A stretch of DNA of 64,000 nt from Blastobasis lacticolella (GCA_905147135.1 LR990051.1:1059001-1123000), one strand, 5' to 3'; positions 22,869 to 34,323 are shown, counted from the first letter of the stretch. The notes: generated from the sequence alone by a model not told the origin. Numbers and translations: made by a program.

Positions 22869-23220
22869 CTTTTTTTTTATGTCATACGGTAGGCAAACAG
22901 GCAAGCGGGCCACCTGATGGAAAGTGGTCACCACTGCCTATAGGCATTAGCAACACCAAGAGTATCCCCAATGCGTTGCCCACCTACGTTGCTCGGGCAA
23001 CAAAATGCAAATGCTATTCCACTGCCAAAGCCACGGTTCCCAAAATCCCCACACCATGGAGAACTGGAAACCTTACTCACCGGAAGAAACACAATACTAT
23101 TTAATAGAGTATTATTTAGCTGCGATATTCTGTAAGGTGGAGGTACATCCCCAGTCGGGCGGCTCCAATTCGAACGAGATACCCCGCTATGCGATACCTC
23201 TCTTACAATCTTGTGATTGT
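22869..23220 (-). repeat. LINE family A 3' UTR, long copy
   Basis: Nearly colinear with 58339-58675: 'CAAACAGGCAAGCGGGCCAC', 'ACCTTACTCACCGG-AGAAAC', 'CAGTCGGGCGGCTCCAATTC'. The T-run at the left is the reversed A-tail. The open frame crossing it is 3' UTR without RT motifs. Confidence 0.75.
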
Positions 23221-23539
23221 CTATCCAGTAATATCCCCAGGCTTTCCCTACTTTAAGGTTAAGGTTGACCAAGGTCTTCCACAGGGGACCTTGAGAATGG
23301 TTGAACAGACTCTGGAGCCGTTTGGTACCCCGTGATGGTGAATTATGAGTTTTTACTTCATAATGGGGATATTGACTTTTTTCTGCAGGTAATTGGGTCA
23401 CGGCTAATGGGGAGAACGGGGATACATGAAATTGACAAATCTTTTCACATCAATCGGATCCCGGGTTACGAAATACGGTATTACAGAGTGACCTGAATTG
23501 GCTTGTATTTTAAATACAATAGAGTCCCATTTATCTCTG

Positions 23540-24620
23540 TCCAGGGCAGGCTTATTAACCGGCTAGATTGGCTAATGGGTAAGAATTTGGGCCGATAAAT
23601 AAGAGAATAAGAAAATTGGCGACCCGACACACGAGGCGGCAGGTGGACGTACTCAGGGAGGGGAGGTTGGGGAAATAAGGCTCTAGTTAACCAATGTAGG
23701 ATGGCGAAGACGCAATGTTTAGCTAATTACCAATTTGCTGAACACTGGTGTTTATTTGTATTACATTATGTCGTGGTATATATAAAAAAAAAACTGAAAT
23801 TATAGACGGCTGCAGAGTAAACTGACTTACCCAATGTATCTCGTTTGGATATAAATGTTTTTACAAGTTCATATTTATCGGCGATACATAGCTTTTATAG
23901 ATATTTATGCTATTAGGATAAAGATTAATAACTCTCAAATTAGGTTCCAATGTTTAAAGTGAGTGACTAAAATAGTCAGAAAAATAACTGATTGAGCATA
24001 AAATGAATTAGAAATGTCAAAGCTTCAGAAAAATTCATTTCAGAAGCTCGAATAATGGCCTCGTTTAAATCAGCCTTTTCTACTAGAGCGATCCAAATCA
24101 GTTAGCTGGTAGGGTTATTACATTATCATCACCTAACAGTCATAGTAATAGCCTAATTATATATATTAAGTAAGTTATCCTTTATTACATTACGATGACA
24201 CAACACACTACAAAAAAATGTATCTCATAACCAACCAGGAACCTTAGTTATCTATTTATTATATTTATATTTTATTGTCATCGGTGGTGAATTAAAAAAA
24301 ATTTGGTACCACAATTAATATTGCAGACGGCCGGACCCGGATTACCCAACATTAAGCCCGGCTGCGGATCCGCGACCTGAGTCCCTGCCGTGGGGAAACA
24401 ATTAATTACCAGCATATGTTGCCGACCGCCCACTATTTGCCCGGCCTGTACCTACACGGGACGGGAATTTTGATACGTCCCGCCGGCGGCCATTTTCGTG
24501 ACACTTCCACCCATTTGTTATGAGAACAAAAAGGCGATCGCTTGATTAGCGGCCCGTTGGCTTTGCCCCGACTTCCTCTTTGTTGGAGTCGGTTAGTAGC
24601 GTTTTCTCGACATATGAATT
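23540..24620. other. Non-repetitive stretch with a GC-rich island
   Basis: 23540-23720 and 24325-24605 are GC-rich and apparently single copy; 23720-24320 is AT-rich. The second island holds 'GGCGATCGCTTGATTAGCGG' and 'GCCGGCGGCCATTTTCGTGA'. There is no ORF with domains, so a regulatory or conserved non-coding role is possible but unproven. Confidence 0.35.
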
Positions 24621-24812
24621 ATTGTAGCAGAAGGAGTAGGAAGTGGAAATGATGCTTTATAAGGGTTCCGTGTCTAAAAAAGGAACTTTATTATGGTGGC
24701 CACTCACAATTATGATGTTTGATCATTTTATATAGCTAGATCAAGCCAAACTATGTGTGGAAAGAAATTTGAAAGGATGCCCGTTGACGGTGTGTGGGAT
24801 AAGTTTAGCTTG

Positions 24813-24842
24813 AAAAATGAAAATGAAAATGAAAATGAAAAA
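24813..24842 (+). repeat. (AAAATG)n microsatellite
   Basis: Five near-perfect AAAATG units followed by 'AAGTATTTATTGAATT'. The composition suggests a retroelement tail. Confidence 0.7.
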
Positions 24843-25246
24843 GTATTTATTGAATTAGGATTACGTTAATTAATCTCTTTTCAAAAGTCAAAAATCTAAC
24901 GGAAAACAAAGGGAAGTTAAGCGAGCTCATCCAGGTAGGGGCTTGATCAAGCCTATTTGATCATGGCACTGGATCAAGCCATATGGTCACAATTAGGTAT
25001 TATATTAAGAGCTATGGTCCAAAATCTTTAGTACTAAACCTCCGCAGTTTGCCTGTGTGTAAATTTATTAATATGACATGTGCACAGGTCGCGAAGTTTT
25101 GATGGCCGTGTTTGCTTGACATAAAAACGCATGGTCTCCGTTGTGTTAAATACATTTCTTTACAACTGTGATTGATAAGTCATACTAGGTACGTAAATAT
25201 AACGTAAATATAAGAGGTAGGTATATCTGTAGTTCTTTAACAATAG

Positions 25247-25331
25247 GGGTATTGCAAACGTCCATAGGCTGCGGTGACTGCTTACCAACAGGCAGGCCGC
25301 AAGCTTGTTTGCCACCGTAGTGGTATAAAAA
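25247..25331 (+). repeat. LINE family B 3' terminus
   Basis: 'ATTGCAAACGTCCATAGGCT', 'CAACAGGCAGGCCGCAAGCT' and an A8 tail. Flanking 25332-26320 has no recognisable gene. Confidence 0.75.
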
Positions 25332-26327
25332 AAAATTCTGTATGTCTATTATATTGGCACGGGCTTCAGTCCTAACAGCTCAATGGATTTTAACATATGA
25401 GGTGTGGTTGGATTCGTCTTGGTGTAAGTGACAAATACAACAAAAAAAAATTAAAAAAATTAAAATTGCTCATTCGAAATCAGTGGGGTATCAAAATAAA
25501 TGTCTTCAAAAGGCGATTAAAAAAATACATACAACTTATTTTGCTTTCCAGATTTTTATAGTAGATATTTTTAGTATTTTTTACTACTTAGAACTTATTT
25601 GTTAACGCACACATTGGTACTACGCAGAGATACTCTAAACTCTCAACTTTAGCTTTGTATTGATATACAATGTATACAAATGTTCATCCCCCATTTTAAC
25701 ACCTTGGGGGATGTCCGGATTTCCAACCGACTTTTTGAATGCGCTTACTACTACCAAATATACTAAATGGGAACTCATCAAACTTACACTTTCAAAACCG
25801 GGACGGACATCCATCGATAAAGATGATGTTTTATAATGAAGACGTCTGTGGTAAAATCCTATAGTTTTGTCAATAACATGTGAATGCATTTTTATAGCAT
25901 TGAAACCGAGTGAAAGGATTTAGGAGCGAAATCCATTTGGAAATGCTGAAGTTATAAAGGCTTGAAGGAAATGTCAAGCGCTAGCACGAAAATAAGGTTT
26001 ATCGAGCGCTGAGCGACATTCGTTCATGCCAATATAACAGTTCTAGCGTTTTCAGTGTTTTTTTTTTCAATAGGCTTGCATTTGACCTCAACTCACCTGA
26101 TGGAAAGCGTCTAGTTGGTTTAAGAGATATCGTGAAAACTTCTTCACAAAAACTGTTATTCATGTGTAGTCGTATCTAGCTACTAAAAATATATTTTTGT
26201 TTAGACCACTGACTAACTTAGCAAAAATTGGGAGACGTCGTCATTATTACATTTTTAAGATAAAATAGTTAGTATTCTATAAACCTTGTACACAATTTTC
26301 CTATCATCTTGTATTGATTCATCTGAT

Positions 26328-26458
26328 TTGGCAGATCAGGTAATTACAGTGGAGCGACTGCCACCTGATTTCCGTGATCCTTCTACCAGAGGAGCCTGAC
26401 CAGTTTGGATTATGTTTACATACTCAGTCGCCTGAATGTGCAGGTTTTATTCTTCTAT
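26328..26458 (-). repeat. SINE-1 fragment
   Basis: Reversed body from 'GGCAGATCAGGTAATTACAG' to 'CGCCTGAATGTGCAGG'. Both ends truncated. Confidence 0.8.
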
Positions 26459-26724
26459 CCGTAACTAACAAGCCGAAAAGAATAGCGATCCGCAATACCC
26501 AAATGGTACCCCTATTTTTAGCGATCACTCTCGATGTTTGCTCAGTTATTTCGCGAACGCCGTATATACACGGAGGCCGCAAATGTGACAGCTACATGAC
26601 TCCACAGCCGGATATTCGCCGGATAATGGAGGTTCCGAATGCATCGGAGCCTTTGATGCTGTATACATTCTTAATACTCCTGTTTTAGTTTAGATGCGGT
26701 TGTTTAAGCTGTTTGTATTTAGAA

Positions 26725-26951
26725 CTAGGTTTTTTGTACGCGATTTCTTCCGCGTAAAACTTTCTTCGTTCCGGACCTGTTCCCGTGGGAACCACTTTGA
26801 TTTCGGGAAAAATATAGGTTTTGTTACTTGCTTATAATGTAGCTTTTAGGTGAAAGAATTAAAATCGGTTCAGAAGTATTTGAGTTTATCCATAAACAAA
26901 CAAACAAATGAACGTTCAATAAAATATTTCTCTTTAAAATTTTATTATAGA
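26725..26951 (-). mobile_element. Helitron-like non-autonomous element, short
   Basis: On the minus strand it starts TC after an A ('A|TCTATAATAAAA') and ends CTAG beyond a decayed GC-rich terminal hairpin ('cgcgatttcttccgcg'). Same organisation as the better copy at 36507. 227 bp, no coding capacity. Confidence 0.65.
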
Positions 26952-27154
26952 TGGGTATTATAATATATGCAATTGATTTCATCGTCAAAAAAAATTTGAT
27001 GCATAGGAAAATTGCAATAATATACCCAATAGTTTTTGCCTTTCACTGGGTTCCGACGAGAACGGGTTCAGAACGTAGTAACCGAATTTTACGCAGATAA
27101 GGTCGCTGGCAAAATACCTACAATAAATATTGATGACTGACTAATTTCATCAAC

Positions 27155-27315
27155 AGTTGCTTTCCTCTTCCACTCAGCAGGCGGGTTGGATATCGCAGTG
27201 TTGAATAAGTACACATACAGAAAACGCGTCTGCCCATTCCCTTGTCTACGGAGCTGGCCTGCCTGCAAGACATTAATCGCCTGGTAATCGTACGACACCT
27301 GTGTGTGAAGAGTGA
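27155..27315 (-). mobile_element. RTE-derived short element, diverged copy
   Basis: Reversed landmarks 'AGGCGGGTTGGA-ATCGCAGTG', 'GTCTGCCCATT' and 'CGTACGACACCTGTGTGT' are in the right order but degraded. The RTE-like 3' tail is not clear. Confidence 0.6.
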
Positions 27316-27489
27316 CCATTTCAGTTACTTATTTTTAAGTTGACGATTTCAGACGCTATATTTAACGACAATATTACAAAAAATGTAATGTCCTCTTAAT
27401 TAAAAAATACGTTTTCTAATTCAGCCTATTATTAATCGAAGATCAAACGGTGCGTGGGTGGCCGAGTGGTTAAAGTATCCGACTATTAA

Positions 27490-27891
27490 GGGGCCATCCA
27501 TAAATTACGTCACACGAATTTTAGGACTTTTGAGCCCCTCCCCCCGTCCTTGTCACAGGTTGTCACAATTTTATAATCCCCCCTCCTGATGTGACGTCAC
27601 ACATTTCTTAAATTTATCCATGTATTTTAGAATAATTGAAAGAAAACAGCTATCGTCATTTTCCATAGTGAGATAATTTCATAGTGAGAATGCGAAATTA
27701 TTAATAAATATGGATCAAGTTCGTTAAATTTTAAGATTTTTTATTTACGTCTAAACGTCGCGTTTGATTATTAATTTTTAACATGTGATGTCACAAAATT
27801 TTTGACCCCCCCTGCCCCTTGTCACATTATGTGACATTTCAGTAATACCCTCCCTCCCTATTAAGGTGTGACGTAATTTATGGATGACCCC
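27490..27891. mobile_element. 402-bp MITE inserted in the SINE-1 head
   Basis: Terminal inverted repeats of 26 bp with one mismatch; the outer part reads GGGG(C/T)CATCCATAAATTACG. Flanked by TAA on each side (27487-27489, 27892-27894), compatible with a PIF/Harbinger-type 3-bp duplication. Interior non-coding. Superfamily is an inference from the duplication only. Confidence 0.85.
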
Positions 27892-27981
27892 TAAGCGACA
27901 GGTATCGGGTTCGAATCCCACTGCGGTCATGTACCAATGACTCTTTTCTGAGTTATGTCTAATGCTAAACTATACTCTTCA

Positions 27982-28236
27982 TCATTACAGTCCATAACAG
28001 TCCACTGCAGGACTTAGCCTCCTCACGACAGGTGAGGTTATTGCCATAATCTCCACGCTTGGCAGGCGGGTTGGAGATCGCAGTGTTTAAATATAACAAT
28101 GAAAAATGCTGCTGCCCATTTTCCAGACTACGGAGACTCTTGATCTTTTGCCTCGAAAACATTACTCGCCTTGTACGACACCCATGAGTGTAAGGGGTTG
28201 GTGCTATTCTACTCTGCCGGACATCACACGGCCAAT
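27982..28236 (-). mobile_element. RTE-derived short element, copy in SINE-1
   Basis: Complete head and tail on the minus strand. Flanks TATACTCTTCA (27971-27981) and TATGCTCTTCA (28237-28247) are an 11-bp target duplication with one mismatch. The host SINE reads on across the site. Confidence 0.9.
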
Positions 28237-28499
28237 TATGCTCTTCAGGTGAGGGAAAACATCGTTATGAAACCTGCAAATACAGGCGACTGATTCAACC
28301 TGGTTAGGTTCCTCTGGTAGCAGGGTCACGGAGGTCAGATGGCAATCGATCCACTGAAATTATCTGATCTCCCAAGTTCTGGATCATGGTCAAGGCGGAC
28401 CCCGGGCCTACGTGCGCGAGAGACCGGAACATTAACGCCAAGATGTTTTTTATTATTAGTCGATGTTATTAGTCGAAGGTCAAACTTATTGGCTGAAAA

Positions 28500-28849
28500 T
28501 AGCAGTCAATAATATCTTTAATCAGTTCTATTTTAGAATGTGTATCGGGAAATAAGCCCACACAACGATTCTATTTAATTTTACACGATGTTCAATACAA
28601 TGAGGTATTGTGTATTCCTTGTGCCCACGTGATGCCCACAGTAGAGCGGGTTATATTCGACGTTTGATAACTTTATAGATATCATGGTCGCCGGTAGACT
28701 AAGGTGCTATTGTCCGCCATGTATCCGTTGAAGTTGTTTCATGTGGAAAGTTATTCCACGTACTTTGACTGGCAATTTAATAAAAATGGATCCCTTGTTA
28801 ATTTTCTATAAAGAACCTAGAAAAAAAGTTCATCCCCCGCTTTACGTGT
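28500..28849. other. Non-coding stretch, nothing recognised
   Basis: No domain-bearing frame, inverted repeat or dispersed family identified. Confidence 0.35.
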
Positions 28850-29042
28850 AGTATAGGGGCCGGTACCCAAATAAGGGTATATTTAAAATATCTTATTTTA
28901 TAACTTTGTCGGCGTAGGTATCACCTATGTATAAGCATACCAAATTTCAGCTCTCTCGTACCAACAGCTTTTGAGATAAAGTGCGGATGGACAGACGGAC
29001 ATGGCGAAACTATAAGGGTTCCTTGGTTTACTACGGAACCCA
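28850..29042 (+). repeat. Dispersed repeat ending 'ggacagacggacatggcgaa'
   Basis: The run 'ACGGACATGGCGAAACTATA' then 'AGGGTTCC...GGAACCC' is a repeat type I recognise from lepidopteran genomes. Partial relatives near 24690 and 51900. Class not assigned. Confidence 0.5.
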
Positions 29043-29407
29043 AAAGATATGTACATAAGAAACAACAAAATTTTAAAATGGAAAGCTGCAATATAACAGG
29101 ATTTGTTCAGTTCCATTAATAATAATACGCAGTTCCAAACACTCACTATATTCGCAATACGTTTTCTGGTCACATCTCCAGAAATGAGAACTCGATGGAG
29201 AGATTGATCATTCAGGTCCAGGACTGAGGCAAGAGGGCACGGGTTGATCACTAACTCGGTGGACTGATCTGATAAAGCAAACTACAGAATCCACCATGGT
29301 CCAATGTACTTGCAACGTCCGTAATCGGCAAAAATGGAAGCAAATCGCTGAGAAAGCAATCCTCTAGACTAAGAAGAGAGAGATTAATAATAATATTAAG
29401 CTTGGAC

Positions 29408-29804
29408 AATGAGTAGTTTTCCAGTAGGTATTGCCAATTGGTTTCAAAAAGCATCAAGATATGGCGCTCCCACAATTTTGGTAATTTTGTACAAAAAGGT
29501 TTAACGAAATGTATTTTAATACAAACCTTTCATATTTGTATTGTGTCCATTCTTGATCCTAGTGTCCATGAAACGAATTGACTCAGTCAAATTGATGTTT
29601 GTTTAGTTTGTAATAATTTATTACAACCTCTAAAATGGTTGAAAACTATTGATAAATACAATATTATCCAATACAACGTACCCAGTGTTTATATCCTCTT
29701 TGATAAGTACCTATTTCAAGCGATCTACGATTACCAAAATTGTTGGGGCGCCATCTAGCGAGTGATAAGGAATGCTTTAGATACCTATTGGAAAACTGCT
29801 CATT
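29408..29804. mobile_element. ~400-bp MITE with ~80-bp arms, copy 1
   Basis: Inverted ends share 'GTTTTCCA-TAGGTAT' and 'ACAATTTTGGTAAT', with 'GATGGCGC' between. The second copy is at 42146-42568. Immediately followed by a truncated SINE-2. Target duplication not clear. Confidence 0.7.
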
Positions 29805-29936
29805 AACACAGCGCCATCTAGCCCTAAAGTAAGCAAGGCTGTGTTATATATGCTATAGATAACTGATAAAGTACTTATATACTTTTAAATACATGCTTAT
29901 TATACGTAAAACACCCAGACCCATAACAGAAATAAC
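29805..29936 (-). repeat. SINE-2 fragment lacking the tRNA-like head
   Basis: 'ACACAGCGCCATCTAGCCCT' to 'AAACACCCAGACCCATAACA' on the reverse orientation. The head is missing. Confidence 0.8.
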
Positions 29937-30406
29937 CGATTCAGTAAGCAAAATCGATATTAATAGCCACTGTTAGCTTGAAATCGGTTTCATGTCGACA
30001 TTTCGAAGCAAGACTGTTCGGATCTGCGATTAAGCGGGTCGCATGTAACGTGATGTAACTGGTATAGCCAGCATGTTCATCCCGACCGGAAGGTTCAGAA
30101 GACATCAAACTACCAGTATAAACGGAGCTAATATTGCTATTCGCGTCTATAGATATGCTAACTCATCTTATACTGGTTGGTATAGGTCGGTTGACCTACA
30201 ATCGGGATTGTCTTCAATCGGAAAGTGTTTCTGTAAAGTCAAATAAGGTTATTTGTTTGTCAATTTAATATTAAAAAGTATTTTTTGAGTGTCTTTCTCA
30301 ATTTGGGGCCCCATGACGGTTCCAATTTATATATTTTACCGCTTACCTGGGTATGCAGGAGTACTTACCTACATAGCAGACAACCACATACTTATATTTA
30401 CATATA

Positions 30407-30472
30407 AGTAAGGCTGCGATGACTGCTTACCATCAGGCAGGCCGCAAGCTTGTTTGCCACCTTATTGAAAAA
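30407..30472 (+). repeat. LINE family B 3' terminus
   Basis: 'TGACTGCTTACCATCAGGCA' and 'GGCCGCAAGCTTGTTTGCCA', ending in an A-rich run. Confidence 0.65.
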
Positions 30473-31009
30473 CAAAAAAGTGATAACTGTTGCTCATAAA
30501 CGATTCATTCTACCTACCTGCTATTCTTTGATACTGTTTAAGTACTTATTTGTTGTTTACTTATCAATAATTGGCAATTATTAATATTTTTGATGACTTG
30601 TTTGTTTATTAATTATTGTTTTAATTTAAAGTGTGTATTCGATGTAATACGTAGTCTATAGGGAGCGTCGGTGGCCGAGTGGTTACGGTATCCGACTCGT
30701 AAGCGAGAGGTATCGGGTTCGAATAATAATAATAATAATAGTATTTATTTCCGTGAAAACCAGTTACTAATACAGATAGTATACATCAGTATTTTCAAAT
30801 CTTACAAAGGTTTAACTTAATAGTAAATGCAATCAGAGTGGACCCCTGACCCTGACACTAGGTAACTGTGATATCAAGGTCAGTGATTCCTCATTTATAT
30901 AAAATAACATTTTAGAGGCAGTGTGCTATAGGTAAGTAAAAAAGAAATAGCAATTACTGGAAGTAGTGTAAGAAGAGTTTTAACTGTAGATGTAGTTACC
31001 TGTGAGTAC

Positions 31010-31076
31010 GTGCGTGTTTGTGTGTGTGTGTGTGTGTGTGTGCGTGTGTGTGCGTGCGTGCGTGTGTGTGTGTGTA
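31010..31076. repeat. (GT)n microsatellite
   Basis: Long GT/CGTG tract within the 3' UTR of the LINE, between its stop codon and its (ATT)n end. Confidence 0.9.
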
Positions 31077-31089
31077 TAATGAGTAGGTA

Positions 31090-32667
31090 TCAAAGATTTA
31101 TTAGTGCTTCAGTTTCATCGTAGGTCAGGCTTAAAAGCCAGTTCGTAAGTTTGTTTTTAACTTCAAACGTATTTAGCTCGTAAATTAATATGTGTTTATT
31201 TATTTTATTGTATATCTTACAAGATAGAATGGCGTATTGGCGGCTTGCGAAAGTCGTTTTAAATGTTTCAGCTGTACGTAGACGCGCAGCACCAGTTCTT
31301 TTGTTTAAATAGTTGGGATCTAGTGGAAGAGAAGTGTGTTTTCGTAGAATAGTACGTAATACATACAGCTGACGCACTGTCAACACTTGGCTTTCTTTGT
31401 AAAGAGTTGTGGTAGGGTACCGGGTTGGTTTGCAGGACATGACCTTTAATATCGCCCTTTGAGCTCTTTCAAGTCCCAGTAGGAGGGTCTTTGAGGCTCC
31501 ACCCCAGGCCGGAATACAGTACGTGAGTATAGATTGGCACAGTGCGAGATAGATGGTTTTTATGACTTCAGAGTCCGCGGTGTGTCGAATACGCTTAAAA
31601 ATATAAATAAGACTACGCACTCGTTTTTTTAATGCGTCAATTTGAGTATGCCAATTTAACCTACGATCTATATGGATACCCAAATATTTAACACTGTGTA
31701 CAACGGTCAAAGGTTCACACTGGCAGTTTGTAGGGGTTTTGCAACTGGCGTGAGCAAATATTTTTGTATCGTCCATGCTGGGATCTGATTTTGCGGACAA
31801 TGAAAAGGGAATTATTAGGGTTTTGTTAAGATTTAGTGTTAGAAGATTTGCAGATAACCAAGCCATTACAGACTTAAGGGCAGCCTCGGCGTTGGCTTTA
31901 ACATGGTCCCAGTCGTCACCAGATATTAGAAGTACCGTATCGTCGGCATACGCAAACATCTCGCAGTTGGGAATAGAGAGCTTGCAGAGGTCGTTTATAT
32001 ATAACAGGAATAAAATGGGACCCAAAATACTCCCCTGAGGCACACCGCATGATATATTTTCCGCGTCACTAATGAAAGAATCAACTTTAACGCGTTGTTT
32101 GCGATTTTCCAAGTAGCTTCTAAATATATTAAGCGTATGGCCTCTTATTCCGTAGGCTTCTAATTTGGATAAGAGATTGGGAATTGATACGGTGTCAAAG
32201 GCCCTGGAGAGATCGAGAAATATGCCAATACATTTCTTTTTATTATCCAGATTATGTACGATAGCCTTCGTGAGATCTAACACAGCGTCTTCGGTAGAGA
32301 CCCCTGCTCTGAACCCATACTGATTATTCGCGAGAATTTTCTTTTTCTTAAGATAATTGAGAAGGACTTCATTTAAACTTTTCTCCAGGATCTTCGATGC
32401 CACCGGCAAAACCGACACCGGTCTATAATTTTTTATGTCTTTTCTATCCCCATTCTTATAAATTGGATGTACAACTGCCAGTTTTAGTGAATCGGGGAAG
32501 ATGCCATGCTCAATTGACAAGTTACACAAATGAGTAATAGAAGGGGTAAGAGCTGTTTTTGAAGCTTTGAGTATTGACGAAGGAATTTTATCCCAGCCAG
32601 CAGCACAATTTGTTCGTAAGGAAGTAATATATTGCTCCACGATTCCACAATCCACGTCGAGCAACAC
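31090..32667 (-). pseudogene. LINE reverse transcriptase, 525-codon open frame
   Basis: Reverse transcriptase of the LINE; it would copy the element RNA at a nicked target. From the first Met in the frame: motif 1/2 region 'KNYRPVSVLPVASKILEK' (about 79-96), motif A FLDLSRAFD (D152), motif B GVPQGSILGP (208-217), motif C YADD (240-243), then the thumb and a C-terminal tail with 'YCIPAWGG'. The RT core is uninterrupted and its catalytic aspartates are present. It is called a pseudogene because the start is internal: the endonuclease half is separated by stops, frameshifts and an insertion, and the element is 5'-truncated. Confidence 0.9.
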
Positions 32668-33070
32668 AAGGGAGTCTGTCGGAGCATTAATTTTGGGGGG
32701 GACATAGTTTGGAGGTTGGATTATTTCGGCTGCAAGATTCTTGCCTACATTGATAAAAAGAGGTTGGCTAAATTAACAGAGTCTAGGGAATCATTAACTA
32801 TGTTTAGAAGATCACGAGGGTGCTCAGCCTTCTGTGTCGATTGTGTTACCTCTTTAAGTACATTCCACATAGCCTTTGGATTACCTTTTGCTTTTAAAAA
32901 TTCAGATTTTTCGTACTCCCGCTTAAGTTTGCGAAGTAGAGTGTTCAAAAAATTACGATATCGCTTGTTATCTTAGAATTGGGTTACTAGAATTGCGTAG
33001 TTTCTTGTGCATCTTGTCACGGTTTCTGATACAACGGAGCAATCCTGGGGTGATCCAAGGCTTGATAATC

Positions 33071-33386
33071 TATAACCAGGCAGATGTAAAGTTAAAGCTT
33101 TCAGTTAGGTAAGTATTTTAATATGCGTTTTATTTCAGGTAAAACGCTGCTATTAAACTACTAGACCGTAACTGAAAGCTTTAATGTGAGACCTGTTTGT
33201 TATCGCCTGGTGGTGCCACTAACGCCAATGTGATCAGAATAAAAATTAAAACACATAAATGTAGGTAGTAACTACGTAAGTTTAATCAATATAAATATTT
33301 AGTAAATCGTTTATACTCATTTAGTATTAAAGCAATTATTTATTCCACAACAATATTTATGACAATTAATCAACTGTATTGAACAA
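33071..33386. mobile_element. 316-bp insertion in the LINE, with a foldback at one end
   Basis: Splits LINE coding sequence between codons for '...SKKRI' and 'IKPWITPGLL'. Flanks carry AATC (33067-33070, 33387-33390), a 4-bp duplication or microhomology. A near-complete hairpin lies at 33092-33184: 16-bp perfect outer arms 'TTAAAGCTTTCAGTTA', an inner GCGTTTTA/TAAAACGC stem and a short loop. No termini identify a superfamily. Confidence 0.7.
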
Positions 33387-33390
33387 AATC

Positions 33391-33973
33391 CTTTTTTTAC
33401 TTGAAATTATTTGTAAAGTTGAGTGTTTGGTAATTACATTTGATATTATATTGATTAGGTTATTTGCTGCTAAGTTTGGATCGGTGGCACATAAAACGGG
33501 GCTGAAATCAGTATTACTTAGATCGAACTTTATGCCTTTGTAATCTAATTTGTGATAGGTTCGGGGCGATTTGATTTTATGGGAGCGAGATTTTTTAAGA
33601 CTTAACATGATAGGAAGGTGATCCGTGATAGGACTATCAATAACAAAAGCTACAGCTGTGTCAGAAACCTTGAGGAGGATATGATCTAGACAATTATTTT
33701 GTCTGGTGGGAATCCGATGTGCGGGTAACAGTCCCAAGGAGGAAGCGGTTGTAAGGTAATTATCTGAATGTCGATCCGAATTGTTATTTTCTTTAATATC
33801 AATATTTATATCTCCCAGAACTGCCACCTTTACGTAAGAAGATAGACTAGACACCACATCGGTAAGACTATTTAAGAATTTGTCAATATTTGTGTATGAG
33901 GGGGATCGATAAATACATATTAAGCCAATGTCTTTTCCCACCGTACAGACCAAACAATTCCCATCTAATCCCA
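33391..33973 (-). pseudogene. LINE endonuclease fragment (APE type), C-terminal half
   Basis: Encodes the second half of an apurinic-like endonuclease that would nick the target site. Visible motifs: 'GLICIYRSPS', GDINIDI (catalytic D/N region), 'NNCLDHIL' and SPITDHLPI (DH motif). It begins at the 5' truncation point of the insertion and ends at the inserted element, after which the frame runs into foreign sequence. Confidence 0.85.
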
Positions 33974-33992
33974 TCGAATCCCACTGTGGCTA

Positions 33993-34323
33993 GTGGTAGG
34001 ATATAAAAATGTTTAAAACTAAACTTTTTGACTAGACGGAGATTTTTTTAATGACTCACTTCGTTGTTAACTGAATTTTATTGACATGTTATTTATTTAA
34101 TTAATGATAACTGCTGTCATTTTTTTTTGTTGTTTTTATTTTAATGATTTATTTATTTATTTATTTATTAGTTTATTTGTGATAATTAATTAAGTGTACC
34201 TACTCTAATTTTATATTGTATGCCTAAAAGTAGACCACAGCGCTCTAGTCTCTATTTATATAAGACCTGCATATAATGTATAACCTGTGTATAACAATAA
34301 ACATATTTGATTTGATTTGATTT
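33993..34323 (+). mobile_element. LINE 3' stub with (TTTGAT)n tail inside SINE-1
   Basis: Non-coding sequence ending 'AATAAACATATTTGATTTGA', flanked by GCTA (33989-33992, 34324-34327). A tail of the same type ends the window at 63984. Separates SINE-1 'TGTGGCTA' from 'GCTATGTACC'. Confidence 0.75.

Larger units (their letters stand above)
27449..28463 (+). repeat. SINE-1 copy split by two later insertions
   Basis: tRNA-like head at 27449-27486 ('GTGGCCGAGTGGTTAAAGTA') and 27895-27970 (B box GGTTCGAATCC), body at 28248-28445. Two inserts (27490-27891 and 27982-28236) separate the pieces. Flanks repeat a roughly 22-bp sequence with a few mismatches (27427-27448 and 28464-28485), the probable target duplication. 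Confidence 0.85.
30725..33973 (-). mobile_element. 5'-truncated non-LTR retrotransposon (jockey/CR1-like), (ATT)n tail
   Basis: A minus-strand LINE inserted in SINE-1 with a 6-bp duplication TCGAAT (30719-30724, 33974-33979). It has the end of an APE-type endonuclease, a linker with stops, a complete RT domain, and a 3' UTR with a (GT)n tract and a terminal (ATT)n tail at 30722-30741. A 316-bp element has inserted into it (33071-33386). It lacks an RNase H domain and the 5' end. Clade placement beyond jockey/CR1-like is uncertain. Confidence 0.9.

Noticed and set aside
22928..23401. 157-codon open frame on the minus strand
   Set aside because: Translation of the family-A LINE 3' UTR, repeated almost identically at 58339.
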